64,000 nt of DNA, from assembly GCA_014385265.1 (NCBI GenBank), contig JACRTJ010000013.1, positions 145,607-209,606 of the forward strand. Direction: 5' to 3'. The notes below the pieces were generated by a model, which worked only from the letters and a program-made list of their open reading frames with translations, made no database searches and was not told where the DNA came from. Shown piece after piece: positions 13,779 through 23,405 of the stretch (position 1 is the first letter of the stretch; each line of letters begins with the position of its first letter). The stretch is from Enterocloster hominis (ex Liu et al. 2021) (GTDB lineage: Bacteria; Bacillota; Clostridia; Lachnospirales; Lachnospiraceae). A program made the position numbers and the translations under genes.

Positions 13779-16069
13779 TTCTTCAGCAGTCCCATGGCGA
13801 TCTTCTCACTGGTGATGGGAAGCTCCTTAAACCACAGCCCTGTGGCGTTGGCAATGGCATGGGCAATGGCCGGGGACGGCGTGTTGATGACGATCTCTCC
13901 GATGGACTTGGCTCCGAAGGGGCCGGTGGGCTCATAGCTGCTTTCAAATTCTACCTGCAGCCTTCCCATATCCAGCCGGGTGGGGATCTTATACTGCATG
14001 AACGAGTTGTTCATCATATGACCCTTTTTGTCGTACTGGACATTCTCATATAAGGCCATTCCAATTCCCTGGACGATGCCGCCCTCGGTCTGGACCCGGG
14101 CCAGGTTGGGATTGATGACCGTTCCGCAGTCCACCACAGCCGCATAGTCCAGGATCTCCACATGGCCCGTCTCCTTATCCAGCTCGATCTCCACCGCACC
14201 TGCCATGAACGGCGGCGGCGATACGGGAGAGCTGTGGGTCTCCGTCACCTGGAGGGCTTCCTGGCTGCCGCACATGGACGCCGTCCCCAGGTCTGTCAGA
14301 GTCACCGACTCTCCGGTAGCCGGATCCAGGAAGCGTGTCCCGTCAAACTCCAGTTCCGCGCCGGAAACATCCGCCGCATACCGCGCCCTCAGAAGCTCCG
14401 CCGCCTTGTCCTCCATCTTCTCCAGCAGCTTTCCGCAGGCTCTCTCCACGGCCTTTCCCGTCACATAGGTGGTGCTGGATGCATAGGATCCGGAGTCGTA
14501 GGGGGAGGCGTCCGTATCCGCCCCGTAAACGGTGATCTGGTCTGTGGAGCAGTCCAGGCACTCCGCAGCCATCTGGGCCAGGATGGTATCGCAGCCAGTT
14601 CCCATGTCTGCTGCTCCGATGGTCAGCGTATAGTATCCGTCCTCATTGAGCTTGATGGAAGCCGAGCCCACGTCCACGCCGGAGATCCCGGAGCCCTGCA
14701 TGGCCATGGCGATGCCGACGCTTCTCACCTTTCCATTTCCCATGTCCCGGCAGGGGAATTTTTCCTTCCAGCCGATCATCTCCGCTGTACGCATCAGACA
14801 TTGATCCAGGGTACAGCTTGCCGCTGTCTCACCGTAATAGGCCGGCATCACATCTCCCTGACGCACCACATTTTTGAGACGCAGCTCCACCGGATCCATG
14901 TGCAGCTTTTCCGCCAGCTGGTTGACTGCCGACTCCACGGCAAAGATCCCCTGGGTGGCTCCGTAGCCCCGGTAGGCTCCCGCCGACATCACGTTGGTAT
15001 AGACCACGTCGTAGGCAAACCGGTAAGCCCTGGGAGTACCGTACAGCGGAATGGACTTATGGCCGGAAAGTCCCACAGTCGTGGGGCCGTGCTCGCCATA
15101 TGCTCCAGTATTGGACAATGTGTACACGTCGATGGCCTGGATGATCCCATCCTTAGTGGCTCCGACCCGCACAGAGACCTCCATCTCATGGCGGGGAGTG
15201 GAGGCCGTCTGGCTCTCCGTCCGGGAAAAGATCATTTTGGACGGCCGCCCCGTCTTCCAGGTGACAAAAGCCGGGAAGATCTCAGAAACCACCGTCTGCT
15301 TCGCTCCGAAGCCGCCGCCGATCCTGGGCTTCACGACCCGGATCTTCGACTTGGGGATCCCCAGGGCGTTGGAAATGATCCGCCGCACATGGAACACGAT
15401 CTGGGTGGAGCTTAAAATGTTCAGCCGTCCGTAGGCGTCAAAATAGCAGCAGGTCCGGAAGGTCTCCATCATGGCCTGCTGGTCGGCCAGGGTATGGTAT
15501 GTACCCTCTGCCACCACGTCGCACTCTGCCAGGACCGCATCCACATCTCCCTGTCCGGATACATCGCTGGCACACAGATTTCTCTTATTGTCCGCGCCCA
15601 CAGGACAAAGGGATCTCCAGCTGTCCTCGGGATGGACCAGGATCTCGTTATCCTTGGCAGTCCGGAAGTCCAGAATGGCCGGAAGCACCTCATACTGCAC
15701 CTTCACCAGCTTTAAGGCCCGGTCTACGGCGTCCTCGGTCTCCCCGGCCACAATGGCCACCGGATCTCCCACATACCGCACATGCCGGTCCAGGATCAGC
15801 CGGTCGTAGGGGCTGGGCTCCGGATACGTCTGCCCGGCCATGGTAAACCGCTCTGCAGGCACGTCCTCCCAGGTATAAACGGCTGCGATCCCCGGCACCT
15901 TCATGGCCGCATCCGTCTTTACAGACTGGATCATGGCATTGGCGTGGGGGCTCCTTAACACCTTAACGATCAGACAGTCCCTGGGGGCCAGATCGTCCAT
16001 ATACACCGGTTTTCCCATCAGAAGCGCCATGGCGTCCTTCTTATGGATCCCTTGATTTACATTCTTCAT
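13775..16069 (-). CDS. xdhA: Molybdenum hydroxylase large subunit (xanthine dehydrogenase family)
   Basis: 764 residues, the usual length for the molybdopterin-binding subunit. Landmarks are GGGFGAKQ (251-258), GAYRGYGATQG (364-374) and GPFGAKSIGE near the C terminus with the catalytic Glu at about 725. These bind the cofactor and activate the water that hydroxylates purine or other N-heterocycle carbons. It forms a heterotrimer with the [2Fe-2S] and FAD subunits encoded just upstream, each joined by an ATGA overlap. A purine permease gene lies next in line, so xanthine, hypoxanthine or a related purine is the likely substrate, but family members also oxidise aldehydes and nicotinate-like rings. 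The symbol is by family resemblance. Confidence 0.88.
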   Translation of the reverse strand: MKNVNQGIHKKDAMALLMGKPVYMDDLAPRDCLIVKVLRSPHANAMIQSVKTDAAMKVPGIAAVYTWEDVPAERFTMAGQTYPEPSPYDRLILDRHVRYVGDPVAIVAGETEDAVDRALKLVKVQYEVLPAILDFRTAKDNEILVHPEDSWRSLCPVGADNKRNLCASDVSGQGDVDAVLAECDVVAEGTYHTLADQQAMMETFRTCCYFDAYGRLNILSSTQIVFHVRRIISNALGIPKSKIRVVKPRIGGGFGAKQTVVSEIFPAFVTWKTGRPSKMIFSRTESQTASTPRHEMEVSVRVGATKDGIIQAIDVYTLSNTGAYGEHGPTTVGLSGHKSIPLYGTPRAYRFAYDVVYTNVMSAGAYRGYGATQGIFAVESAVNQLAEKLHMDPVELRLKNVVRQGDVMPAYYGETAASCTLDQCLMRTAEMIGWKEKFPCRDMGNGKVRSVGIAMAMQGSGISGVDVGSASIKLNEDGYYTLTIGAADMGTGCDTILAQMAAECLDCSTDQITVYGADTDASPYDSGSYASSTTYVTGKAVERACGKLLEKMEDKAAELLRARYAADVSGAELEFDGTRFLDPATGESVTLTDLGTASMCGSQEALQVTETHSSPVSPPPFMAGAVEIELDKETGHVEILDYAAVVDCGTVINPNLARVQTEGGIVQGIGMALYENVQYDKKGHMMNNSFMQYKIPTRLDMGRLQVEFESSYEPTGPFGAKSIGEIVINTPSPAIAHAIANATGLWFKELPITSEKIAMGLLKK

Positions 16070-16533
16070 GACGCTCCTCCCTTCTTTTTATATTCGATAA
16101 ATGCACGGATCCCCCGGAGCTGTCCCTCGTAGCCGGAGCAGCGGCACAGGTTCCCGGCCAGATATTCCCGGATCTCATCGTCCGTGGGGTCCGGATTTTC
16201 CCGGAACATGGCAATGGCGTTCATGACCATGCCCGGATTGCAGAAGCCGCACTGTTCCGCTCCCTGGTCGGCGATGAACGCTCCGAACTCCTCGGCCTCC
16301 TTCTGGAGACCCTCCAGGGTGTCGATCCTGTGGCCGTCGGCCCGGGCCGCCAGGACAGAACAGGAAAGGACCGGCTTATCATCCATAAACACCGTGCAGA
16401 GGCCGCAGTTGGACGACTCGCAGCCCCGCTTCACGCTGAGACAGCCGTGATCCCGTAAAAAATCAATGAGAAGCCTGTCGTCAGAGATCAGCGCCTCCAC
16501 ATTTTTCCCATTTAAGACCAGTGAAATCTTCAT
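16066..16533 (-). CDS. xdhC: Molybdenum hydroxylase [2Fe-2S] subunit
   Basis: 155 residues. The plant-type cluster is bound by C38, C43, C46 and C58 (KRGCESSNCGLC...LSC); the second cluster by C95, C98, C130 and C132 (QCGFC...NLCRC). Electrons pass from the molybdenum site through these to FAD. The ATG at 16533 was chosen because it begins the ferredoxin fold and forms an ATGA overlap with the FAD subunit stop; the frame upstream lies inside that gene. Length and motif spacing match the small subunit exactly. Confidence 0.9.
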   Translation of the reverse strand: MKISLVLNGKNVEALISDDRLLIDFLRDHGCLSVKRGCESSNCGLCTVFMDDKPVLSCSVLAARADGHRIDTLEGLQKEAEEFGAFIADQGAEQCGFCNPGMVMNAIAMFRENPDPTDDEIREYLAGNLCRCSGYEGQLRGIRAFIEYKKKGGAS

Positions 16534-17420
16534 GCCCTCTGTCCCTCCTTCTCTTCTGTCAGGCAGGCCGGAGCGCCGGCTCCTGCGGCCTGTCCGCTTC
16601 CGCCGTACAATGCTTCCATCAGTCCCCGGTACAGGAGAATGCCCGCCAGGTGGCTGCGGAATTCCTTTCCCGCCCGGATATTGCTGCCCGTGGGGACCAC
16701 AGATGCAAGCTCCGCAGCCAGAACCTTCCGCTCTTCCTCTCCGGAGCCCTGAAACCGCTCCAGCCATTCTGCCGGAAGCTCATAGGATCTGGCCCGGGCC
16801 GGAGTCGCCCCGAAAACAGCCCGTCCGGCAGCCCGTTCCCCTTCTCCGGATCTCCATCCTTCCCCAACGGCCACCGCACAGGCCATCACAGGAAAATCCG
16901 TCTTTGTGTTCCGGTGGGACAGGTAGGCGTACCGCCGTTTCTCCTTCTTTACGATGACCCTCACCAGAATATCATTTTCTGTTCCCTCTGCCGCAAACCG
17001 CTCCATGGGCACCAGGCCTCCATGGTACAGCTCCACCCAGGAATCCAGGGCCAGGAACATGGTCAGCACGTCAGAAAATCCAAACCGTCCAAAAATACTG
17101 CCGCCCACGGTGGCCAGGTTCCGGAACTGGACGCCCACGATGTGACGCAGGCTCTCCCGGACGGCCCCGCCGGTCATGGCGTCAAGCCCCTTATGGAGCT
17201 CCAGCTCCCTTAAGCTGGTCATGGCCCCGATCCTGTATTCCTCCTCTGTCTCTTCAATACCGGAAAGTCCCAGGTCCGACAGATCGATGACCGTCTGAAC
17301 CGTCCGGTTCTGCATTTTCAGCCACAGCATGCCGCCGAGGATATGGGCCGATTTTTTCTGGTTCCGCACATAAGCGTCCTCCAGGCTTTCCGCCCGCACA
17401 TATTCTCTGAATTTAAGCAT
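16530..17420 (-). CDS. xdhB: Molybdenum hydroxylase FAD-binding subunit
   Basis: 296 residues with a PCMH-type FAD fold: SAHILGGMLWLKM near the N terminus and ATVGGSIFGRFGFSDVLTM in the middle, where family members hold the FAD pyrophosphate. It should pass electrons from the [2Fe-2S] subunit to NAD or another acceptor. GGAGGG sits directly before the ATG at 17420. It is the first gene of the hydroxylase operon (FAD, Fe-S, Mo subunit, then mocA). The symbol follows the trimer convention and is not unique to one substrate. Confidence 0.85.
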   Translation of the reverse strand: MLKFREYVRAESLEDAYVRNQKKSAHILGGMLWLKMQNRTVQTVIDLSDLGLSGIEETEEEYRIGAMTSLRELELHKGLDAMTGGAVRESLRHIVGVQFRNLATVGGSIFGRFGFSDVLTMFLALDSWVELYHGGLVPMERFAAEGTENDILVRVIVKKEKRRYAYLSHRNTKTDFPVMACAVAVGEGWRSGEGERAAGRAVFGATPARARSYELPAEWLERFQGSGEEERKVLAAELASVVPTGSNIRAGKEFRSHLAGILLYRGLMEALYGGSGQAAGAGAPACLTEEKEGQRA

Positions 17421-17490
17421 CTGTTTCCCTCCTCCATATGATTTTCTATTATAAGCCGCAGGGCGGATATTTTCCACTTTTACTTTCTAA

Positions 17491-17559
17491 AAAGGGCCCG
17501 TCTGGCCTGTTCCGGCCTCCTTCCTGCTTTCAGTCCGGAAGCCAGCAGCCAGGCCCTTT
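17491..17559 (-). terminator. Terminator between purine permease and hydroxylase operon
   Basis: On the minus strand AAAGGGCC (at the permease stop codon) pairs with GGCCCTTT, enclosing a smaller GC-rich hairpin, and ends in TTTTT. It should separate the permease transcript from the hydroxylase genes, at least partly. Confidence 0.6.
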
Positions 17560-18955
17560 AAGCCTCCTTCTCTCTGGGGATCACAATGTTCAGGACAATG
17601 GCCAGGATCGCTGCCGGAACGATACCGGAGCCTCCGAAGATCAGCTGTACTGCCTCGGGAAGTCCGGCGATCACTGCGCCATTGGCACCAATGCCGTAGC
17701 CAAGTCCCAGGGCCGTGGATACGATGGTGATGTTCCTGGCTGTCAGCGGCTCCTTTGTGATCAGCTGGATGCCGCTGATGACGATGGATGAAAACATCAT
17801 CACCGCCGCTCCGCCCAGAACGCTCTGGGGCATAATGGAGATCAGCGCCGCCAGCTTGGGGAGCAGGCCGCAGAACACCAGGAATACGGCGCCTGTGGCC
17901 AGGGCATGCCGGTTGACGATCTTTGTCATGGCCACCAGGCCCACATTCTGGCTGAAGGATGTGTTGGGCAGCACGCCGAACAGGGCTGCAAAGCTGGAGC
18001 CCAGACCATCGCAGATAACGCCGCCGGAAAGCTCAGAATCGGTCGCTTCCCGTCCCATGCCGCCTTCCATCACGCCGGAAATGTCTCCCACGGTCTCCAC
18101 TGCCGTTACGATGAACATGATCAGCACCGGAACGATGGCACGCAGGTCAAAGACCAGGGGGACCGGCATCAGCTTCGGTATGGAAAACCAGGAGGCCTCC
18201 GCCACCTTGTCCCAGTTTAAGACCCATGCCTTGGTATACTCCACGCCATCAGCAGTAATGCCTGTGGGGGATAAAAAGAGGCCCATGACAGCCGACGCAA
18301 TATATCCGGCGATGATTCCGATCAGAATGGACGATGCGCTGGTCATGCCCTTTGTTCCGTGCTTAAACGCGATGATCACCACTGTCACAAGAGCGCCCAG
18401 AGCCAGGTTCTCAATGGAACCAAAATCAGCTGCCATATTTCCGCCGCCAAAGGAATTGACGCCCACGGATACCAGGGACAGGCCGATGGAAAGGACTACT
18501 GTTCCAGTGACCACTGCCGGGAAAAACCGCCTCAGGGGCTTTAATAAAAAGCCCAGGACCGTCTCAAACAGGCCGCCAAGAACGGAGGCCAGCATAATGG
18601 CCCCGTAGCCGGCAATGCCGCCGCCCATGACCTTTGCCACACTGTTGAATACACCGATGAAGCCGGAGCTGGTTCCCATGATAATGGGGACCTTTCCTCC
18701 CACAGGACCGATGGCGTAAAGCTGCACCAGTGTCACGATCCCGGCCACCAGCATGGCGTTCTGCAGCAGATCCACCTGCAGCTCTGCAAATTCGCTGCCT
18801 GCTCCAATGCCGCAGGCGCCTGTGATGATGAGGATCGGAGTCAGATTTCCCACAAACATGGCCAGCACATGCTGAAGCCCCAGGGGAACTGCCTTTGTGA
18901 GCGAAAGCTTCCCATAAAAGTCAAACGCCGCTCCTTTTGTTTCTGCTTTTTCCAC
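17558..18955 (-). CDS. NCS2-family purine (xanthine/urate) permease
   Basis: 465 residues with about 12-14 membrane segments. The nucleobase-ascorbate transporter signature is present: ETVGDISGVMEGGMGRE followed by SFSQNVGLVAMTK. The QNVGLV stretch is common to xanthine and urate carriers (PbuX/UacT group). It imports a purine with H+ or Na+. Position immediately upstream of the hydroxylase operon suggests that it feeds that enzyme. A second member of the family lies at 23406-24737. Confidence 0.9.
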   Translation of the reverse strand: MEKAETKGAAFDFYGKLSLTKAVPLGLQHVLAMFVGNLTPILIITGACGIGAGSEFAELQVDLLQNAMLVAGIVTLVQLYAIGPVGGKVPIIMGTSSGFIGVFNSVAKVMGGGIAGYGAIMLASVLGGLFETVLGFLLKPLRRFFPAVVTGTVVLSIGLSLVSVGVNSFGGGNMAADFGSIENLALGALVTVVIIAFKHGTKGMTSASSILIGIIAGYIASAVMGLFLSPTGITADGVEYTKAWVLNWDKVAEASWFSIPKLMPVPLVFDLRAIVPVLIMFIVTAVETVGDISGVMEGGMGREATDSELSGGVICDGLGSSFAALFGVLPNTSFSQNVGLVAMTKIVNRHALATGAVFLVFCGLLPKLAALISIMPQSVLGGAAVMMFSSIVISGIQLITKEPLTARNITIVSTALGLGYGIGANGAVIAGLPEAVQLIFGGSGIVPAAILAIVLNIVIPREKEA

Positions 18956-19001
18956 TTTTTTCTCTCCTTTTTAGCCTTTTTCTGCTTTTTTCAGCCCCTC
19001 T

Positions 19002-19030
19002 ATCATGGGCGATAGGAGAAAAAAAGTCAA
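19002..19030 (-). promoter_or_regulatory. Possible promoter of the NCS2 permease gene
   Basis: On the minus strand TTGACT (19025-19030) and CATGAT (19002-19007) are 17 nt apart, in the short gap after the GH18 gene and about 45 nt before the permease ATG. The -35 is good and the -10 is weak. No purine riboswitch-like fold was seen. Confidence 0.4.
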
Positions 19031-19054
19031 TAACCCAATGAATATTCAGAAACT

Positions 19055-20227
19055 TTAATTATTTCTAATAATTCGGAATTCTTCTTCCATTAAAAGCCAG
19101 TTGGGGCGGAAAAAATTCATCAGCTGCCAGTAACCGGCCCCCAGAAGGCCATATTCCCGGATCAGGTCAAACTTTCCCTGAATGCTCCGCACATCCTCGA
19201 ACCAGATCTCATGCTGGATCCCGTACTGCCAGTAACGAAGGTATGGGGACCAGGCCGTCTCGTCGAACCGGATCGGGACTCCATGATCGATGGCCCGGGC
19301 CACCGCCTCCCGGTTGCTGATGGACTGGGCCTTTGTGGTCCCGCGCACATAGGGAATGGGCCATTCATACCCATAATTGGGGATCCCCAGGCTGATCTTT
19401 TCCACCGGAATGGCTGAAACCGCGTACTCCACCACCCGGCGGACCATATTGAGGGGGGCTACGGCCATGGGAGGGCCGTATGTATATCCCCATTCATACG
19501 TCATCAGCATCACCCGGTCCGCCGCCTCCCCTAACAGACGGTAATCGATTCCTTCATATAAAAGTCCCTTCTGGTCCGGCGACGTTTTCGGAGCCAGGGC
19601 CACAGAGACCGGATAACCGAATACCTGGAGCACACGGCGCACACGGCCTGTAAATTCTGCAAAGGCCGGCCCGTCCTCTGCCCGGACGTACTCAAAATCA
19701 ATGTCCAGCCCCCGGTAGCCCTTTTCTGTCATCGTCCGTCCCAGCTCCCAGATCAGCCTCTCCTGGAGTCTCCTGTCCTCCATCAGCGCCGTCACCAGAT
19801 TGTTGTTAAAGCGGCCGTCTGCACCCAGGGGCGTTAGGACCATCACAGGATCCACACCGGCATCCGCTGCCTGGCGGATCAGCCAGGCATCATCGGACGA
19901 AGGCGGGATCAGTGTTCCCTGTTCTGTAAAGCCGTAGGAAAAAATATAAAGATCTGTCAGAAACGGAAGCGTCTGCTCCGCCGTCTCCCTTGAAATAAAC
20001 GGATATGCATAACCAAATGAGTATAGCTCCCGCCTGGACTGTTCCCGGTCCGCCGCCGGTCCTTCCGGAATCAGGAGCGACTGGCCCACAGCCAGGCGGT
20101 ATGGATATTCTATCTGGTTGGCCCACAGAAGCTCTCCCACAGGGATACCGGCCGTCTCTGCGATCCAGTCCACATTGTCTCCTTCCTTTATCACGTAAAC
20201 TGACACGTTCTCCCGCTCCCCATCCAT
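19055..20227 (-). CDS. LysM-GH18 spore cortex hydrolase, SleL/YaaH type
   Basis: 390 residues from the ATG at 20227, which follows AGGAAAG; a GTG 54 nt upstream is possible but lacks a good ribosome site. A LysM peptidoglycan-binding motif covers 10-54 (YVIKEGDNVDWIAETAGIPV...LLIPEG). The GH18 barrel carries GLDIDFEY (173-180) with the catalytic Glu at 179, and a late conserved GYWQLM. This architecture matches SleL/YaaH N-acetylglucosaminidases that degrade spore cortex during germination. There is no signal peptide, in line with packaging into the forespore coat from the mother cell. Confidence 0.88.
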   Translation of the reverse strand: MDGERENVSVYVIKEGDNVDWIAETAGIPVGELLWANQIEYPYRLAVGQSLLIPEGPAADREQSRRELYSFGYAYPFISRETAEQTLPFLTDLYIFSYGFTEQGTLIPPSSDDAWLIRQAADAGVDPVMVLTPLGADGRFNNNLVTALMEDRRLQERLIWELGRTMTEKGYRGLDIDFEYVRAEDGPAFAEFTGRVRRVLQVFGYPVSVALAPKTSPDQKGLLYEGIDYRLLGEAADRVMLMTYEWGYTYGPPMAVAPLNMVRRVVEYAVSAIPVEKISLGIPNYGYEWPIPYVRGTTKAQSISNREAVARAIDHGVPIRFDETAWSPYLRYWQYGIQHEIWFEDVRSIQGKFDLIREYGLLGAGYWQLMNFFRPNWLLMEEEFRIIRNN

Positions 20228-20409
20228 TTCTTTCCTATTAATATATGAGCATGGGCTGTCCGGGGGAACGAAAAAACGCACCTGCGTGCTTTTCCGCCTG
20301 CGGACGGGCCGCTTTTTTGCTCCCTCTGCGGAAAAACTGCTTCCGGCCCATGGCTGTCCCTGCGGAGCGTTTTAATATCATGGGACGCATTTTCCCATGA
20401 TATAAAAAT

Positions 20410-20452
20410 ACCCGGAAAAGAACGTTCCCATATGGAACCGTCCCTTCCGGGT
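20410..20452 (-). terminator. Terminator of clpB
   Basis: ACCCGGAA pairs with TTCCGGGT, with an inner GGTTCC/GGGAAC arm, followed on the minus strand by ATTTTTAT. It lies 23 nt beyond the clpB stop. A second hairpin (TATCATGGGA / TCCCATGATA, 20376-20402) follows. The rest of 20228-20409 holds no gene. Confidence 0.75.
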
Positions 20453-20474
20453 GATTTCAGTCATATCCGTTCAG

Positions 20475-23063
20475 TTATCGTTCAGCCAGCGCCGTCAGCC
20501 GTCCGTCCACCACATCGATCAGGATGGTATCTCCTGTATGGACGCCGTCGGAAAGGATCAGCTTTGCCGCCAGGGTCTCCACATTTTTCTGCAGATACCG
20601 TTTCAGCGGTCTGGCTCCGTAAACCGGATCGTAGCCATTGTCCACGATGAACTGCTTTGCCTCATCGGACAGGGCGATGGTCAGCTCCTTATCGGCCAGA
20701 CGCCGGTTGATGTCTGCCGCCAGAAGATCCACGATCCCTCCGATGTTGTCCTTTGTCAGAGGCTTAAAGAGGATGGTCTCATCCAGACGGTTTAAAAACT
20801 CTGGACGGAAATGGGCCCGAAGGTCGTTCATGACCATCTGCTCCGCCTCCGGTCGGATATTCCCGTTCTCATCGATGCCCTCCAGGAGATACTGGGAGCC
20901 GATGTTGGAGGTCAGGATGAGGATCGTATTCTTAAAGTCCACAGTCTTTCCCATGGAATCGGTGATCCGCCCGTCGTCCAGTACCTGTAAAAGCACGTTG
21001 AACACATCCGGATGGGCCTTTTCCACCTCGTCAAATAAGACCACGCAGTAGGGCTTTCTGCGGACTGCCTCGGTCAGCTGGCCGCCCTCATCGTAGCCCA
21101 CATATCCTGGAGGAGCACCGATGAGACGGGACACGGAATGCTTTTCCATATATTCGCTCATATCGATCCGCACCATGTTGTTCTCGTCATCAAACAGGCT
21201 CTCCGCCAGGGCCTTGGCCAGCTCCGTCTTTCCGACGCCGGTGGGGCCTAAGAACAGGAAGGAGCCGATGGGCTTGGTGGGATCCTTGATCCCGGCCTTG
21301 GACCGGATAATGGCCTCTGTGACCTTCTCCACGCCTTCATCCTGGCCCACCACCCGCTTATGGAGCTGTTCATCCAGATGAAGTGTCTTATTCCGCTCAC
21401 TTTCTGTAAGCTTTGCCACCGGGATCCCCGTCCACCGGGAAATGATCCTGGCGATCTCCTCTTCTGTAACGCTTTCATGGACCAGGCTCAGATCCTGGTT
21501 CTTTACCTTTTCCTCCTCGGCCTCCAGCTCCTTTTCCAGCTGCGGAAGCTTTCCGTACTGGAGCTCCGCTGCCTTATTCAGGTCATACTTCTGCTGGGCG
21601 TCCTGGATCTGGCGGTGCAGGCTCTCGATCTCCTCACGGAGGCTGGAAAGCCGGTCCACCGACGCCTTCTCGTTCTCCCACTGGGCCTTCTGGGAGGCAA
21701 AGGTGTCATGAAGCTCCGCCAGCTCCTTCTGGAGATCCGCCAGCCGCTCCTGGCTCAGATGGTCGGTTTCCTTCTTTAAGGCTGCCTCCTCGATCTCCAG
21801 CTGCATGATCTTCCTGGACAGCTCATCAAGCTCGGTGGGCATGGAGTCCAGCTCGGTCTTTATCATGGCACAGGCCTCGTCCACCAGGTCAATGGCCTTA
21901 TCCGGAAGGAACCGGTCGCTGATATACCGGTTGGACAGGACCGCCGCCGAAACCAGGGCCGAATCGGTGATCTTTACTCCATGGAAGACCTCATACCGGT
22001 CCTTCAGTCCCCGGAGGATGGAGATGGTATCCTCCACCGTGGGCTCATCCACCGTCACCGGCTGGAACCGCCGCTCCAGGGCCGGATCCTTTTCAATATA
22101 TTTCCGATATTCGTCCAGGGTCGTGGCGCCGATGCAGTGGAGCTCGCCCCTGGCCAGCATGGGCTTTAACATATTTCCGGCATCCATGGAACCCTCTGTC
22201 TTTCCCGCTCCCACAATGGTATGAAGCTCATCGATGAAGAGAATGATCTGCCCCTCGCTCTTTTTCACTTCCTCCAGAACAGCCTTTAACCGCTCCTCAA
22301 ATTCGCCCCGGTATTTGGCTCCTGCCACCAGTGCTCCCATATCCAGGGAAAACAGCTTTTTATCCTTTAAGCCCTCCGGCACATCGCCGCGGACGATCCT
22401 CTGGGCAAGCCCCTCCACCACGGCCGTCTTTCCGACGCCTGGCTCTCCGATGAGCACCGGGTTATTCTTTGTCTTTCTGGACAGGATCCGGACCACATTC
22501 CGGATCTCCGCATCCCGGCCGATGACCGGGTCCAGCTTCTGGTCCCTGGCCCGCTCCACCAGATCGGCCCCATATTTATTTAAGGTATCATAAGTAGCCT
22601 CTGGATTGTCGCTGACCACCCGCTGGTTTCCGCGGACGGTGGAAAGAGCCTGTAAAAAATTGTTCCGGTCAATGGCGTATAAGCGGAACAGCTCCTTTAA
22701 AGCCCGGTTTGGCTCCCTTAACAGGCATAAGAACAGGTGCTCCACGGAAACGTACTCGTCTCCCATGGCTTTTGCCTCATCCTCTGCGCTGATGAGGACC
22801 TTGTTCAGATCGTTGGTCAGATAGACCTGGCCGCCGCCGGAAACCTTTGGAAGCTTATTTAACGCCTGCTCCGCCTCATTTAAAAACTGGCCGCCGGAGA
22901 TCCCCATTTTCGTCACCAGCTTCATGATCAGGCTGTCCTCCAGCCGCAGGAGGCTCACCAGAAGATGCTCCTGGTCGATCTGCTGGTTTCCATATTCATA
23001 AGCCAGCTTCTCGCAGCCCTGGACGGCCTCCACTGACTTTTGTGTAAACTTACTGATATTCAT
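20475..23063 (-). CDS. clpB: ATP-dependent disaggregase ClpB
   Basis: 862 residues, the normal ClpB length. The order is an N-terminal Clp_N double repeat (about 1-145), NBD1 with Walker A GEPGVGKT (206-213), a long coiled-coil M domain (about 400-530, rich in [15 protein letters not shown] heptads), and NBD2 with [14 protein letters not shown] near 605. The M domain separates ClpB from ClpC/ClpA. It rescues aggregated proteins together with DnaK. The ATG at 23063 follows AAAGGAGG and starts [16 protein letters not shown], the conserved N terminus. A perfect sigma-A promoter overlapped by a CIRCE operator lies upstream, so HrcA repression is expected. Confidence 0.97.
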   Translation of the reverse strand: MNISKFTQKSVEAVQGCEKLAYEYGNQQIDQEHLLVSLLRLEDSLIMKLVTKMGISGGQFLNEAEQALNKLPKVSGGGQVYLTNDLNKVLISAEDEAKAMGDEYVSVEHLFLCLLREPNRALKELFRLYAIDRNNFLQALSTVRGNQRVVSDNPEATYDTLNKYGADLVERARDQKLDPVIGRDAEIRNVVRILSRKTKNNPVLIGEPGVGKTAVVEGLAQRIVRGDVPEGLKDKKLFSLDMGALVAGAKYRGEFEERLKAVLEEVKKSEGQIILFIDELHTIVGAGKTEGSMDAGNMLKPMLARGELHCIGATTLDEYRKYIEKDPALERRFQPVTVDEPTVEDTISILRGLKDRYEVFHGVKITDSALVSAAVLSNRYISDRFLPDKAIDLVDEACAMIKTELDSMPTELDELSRKIMQLEIEEAALKKETDHLSQERLADLQKELAELHDTFASQKAQWENEKASVDRLSSLREEIESLHRQIQDAQQKYDLNKAAELQYGKLPQLEKELEAEEEKVKNQDLSLVHESVTEEEIARIISRWTGIPVAKLTESERNKTLHLDEQLHKRVVGQDEGVEKVTEAIIRSKAGIKDPTKPIGSFLFLGPTGVGKTELAKALAESLFDDENNMVRIDMSEYMEKHSVSRLIGAPPGYVGYDEGGQLTEAVRRKPYCVVLFDEVEKAHPDVFNVLLQVLDDGRITDSMGKTVDFKNTILILTSNIGSQYLLEGIDENGNIRPEAEQMVMNDLRAHFRPEFLNRLDETILFKPLTKDNIGGIVDLLAADINRRLADKELTIALSDEAKQFIVDNGYDPVYGARPLKRYLQKNVETLAAKLILSDGVHTGDTILIDVVDGRLTALAER

Positions 23064-23115
23064 ATACAATCCTCCTTTTGAAAAGGAAATGATCTTGTTT
23101 ATTTGTTCTAGGCAG

Positions 23116-23144
23116 AATATAACACATGTTATTAGCACTGTCAA
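23116..23144 (-). promoter_or_regulatory. Sigma-A promoter of clpB
   Basis: On the minus strand TTGACA (plus positions 23139-23144), a 17-nt spacer and TATATT (23116-23121). The -35 is a perfect consensus match and lies inside the CIRCE operator. Confidence 0.88.
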
Positions 23145-23158
23145 GATGTGAGTGCTAG
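23132..23158. promoter_or_regulatory. CIRCE operator (HrcA binding site)
   Basis: TTAGCACTG, nine nt, GAGTGCTAG. It differs from the CIRCE consensus TTAGCACTC-N9-GAGTGCTAA by one base in each arm. It overlaps the clpB -35, so bound HrcA would block the promoter until heat shock. Confidence 0.9.
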
Positions 23159-23205
23159 TTTTTCAGGATTTTTTCTTTTCCGGCTCCAGAGCCATTCCAC
23201 GGAAC

Positions 23206-23300
23206 CATAAGAAGCACGCCGCGCGATTTTCTCATAGTTATCGCGGCAGCTGCCAAGGTCTCGTGCAGGCACGGACTTTGGCCCGCTGCCCGCGTAAAAA
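23206..23300 (-). repeat. Terminator-associated structured repeat, copy A
   Basis: Copy of a dispersed element of about 95 nt. Read on the minus strand it begins directly behind the T tract of the permease terminator with TTTTTACGCGGGCAGCGGGC and ends ...TTCTTATGG. It folds into a long hairpin: outer GCGGCAGC/GCTGCC(C)GC arms and an inner CCAAGGTC-t-CGTG/CACG-GACTTTGG stem with a CAGG loop. Other copies are at 28066, 40271 and 62103. The remaining bases of 23159-23405 hold only this and the terminator. Confidence 0.8.
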
Positions 23301-23346
23301 GGCGCTGCTTTGCAGATACATTCCTATCTGCTTTGCAGCGCCTTTT
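23297..23346 (-). terminator. Terminator of second NCS2 permease
   Basis: AAAAGGCGCTGC pairs with GCAGCGCCTTTT and an inner GCAGATA/TATCTGC stem extends it; on the minus strand five T follow. It lies 60 nt beyond the permease stop. Confidence 0.85.
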
Positions 23347-23405
23347 CCGGGGCGGTTCCTTTATTCAGTTCTGCGGCTGACGAAACGCCTGACCGCCTGT
23401 TTCCA

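Noticed and set aside
14162..15415. 417-codon plus-strand open frame
   Set aside because: It lies wholly antisense to the conserved molybdenum hydroxylase subunit, is rich in Arg, Gly and His as expected for the complement of GC-rich coding DNA, and shows no family motif.
17715..18608. 297-codon plus-strand open frame
   Set aside because: It is antisense to the NCS2 permease and has the composition of a reading-frame shadow.
18956..19054. Purine riboswitch before the NCS2 permease
   Set aside because: The gap is only about 100 nt and shows none of the conserved loop-loop or junction bases. A weak promoter explains it better.
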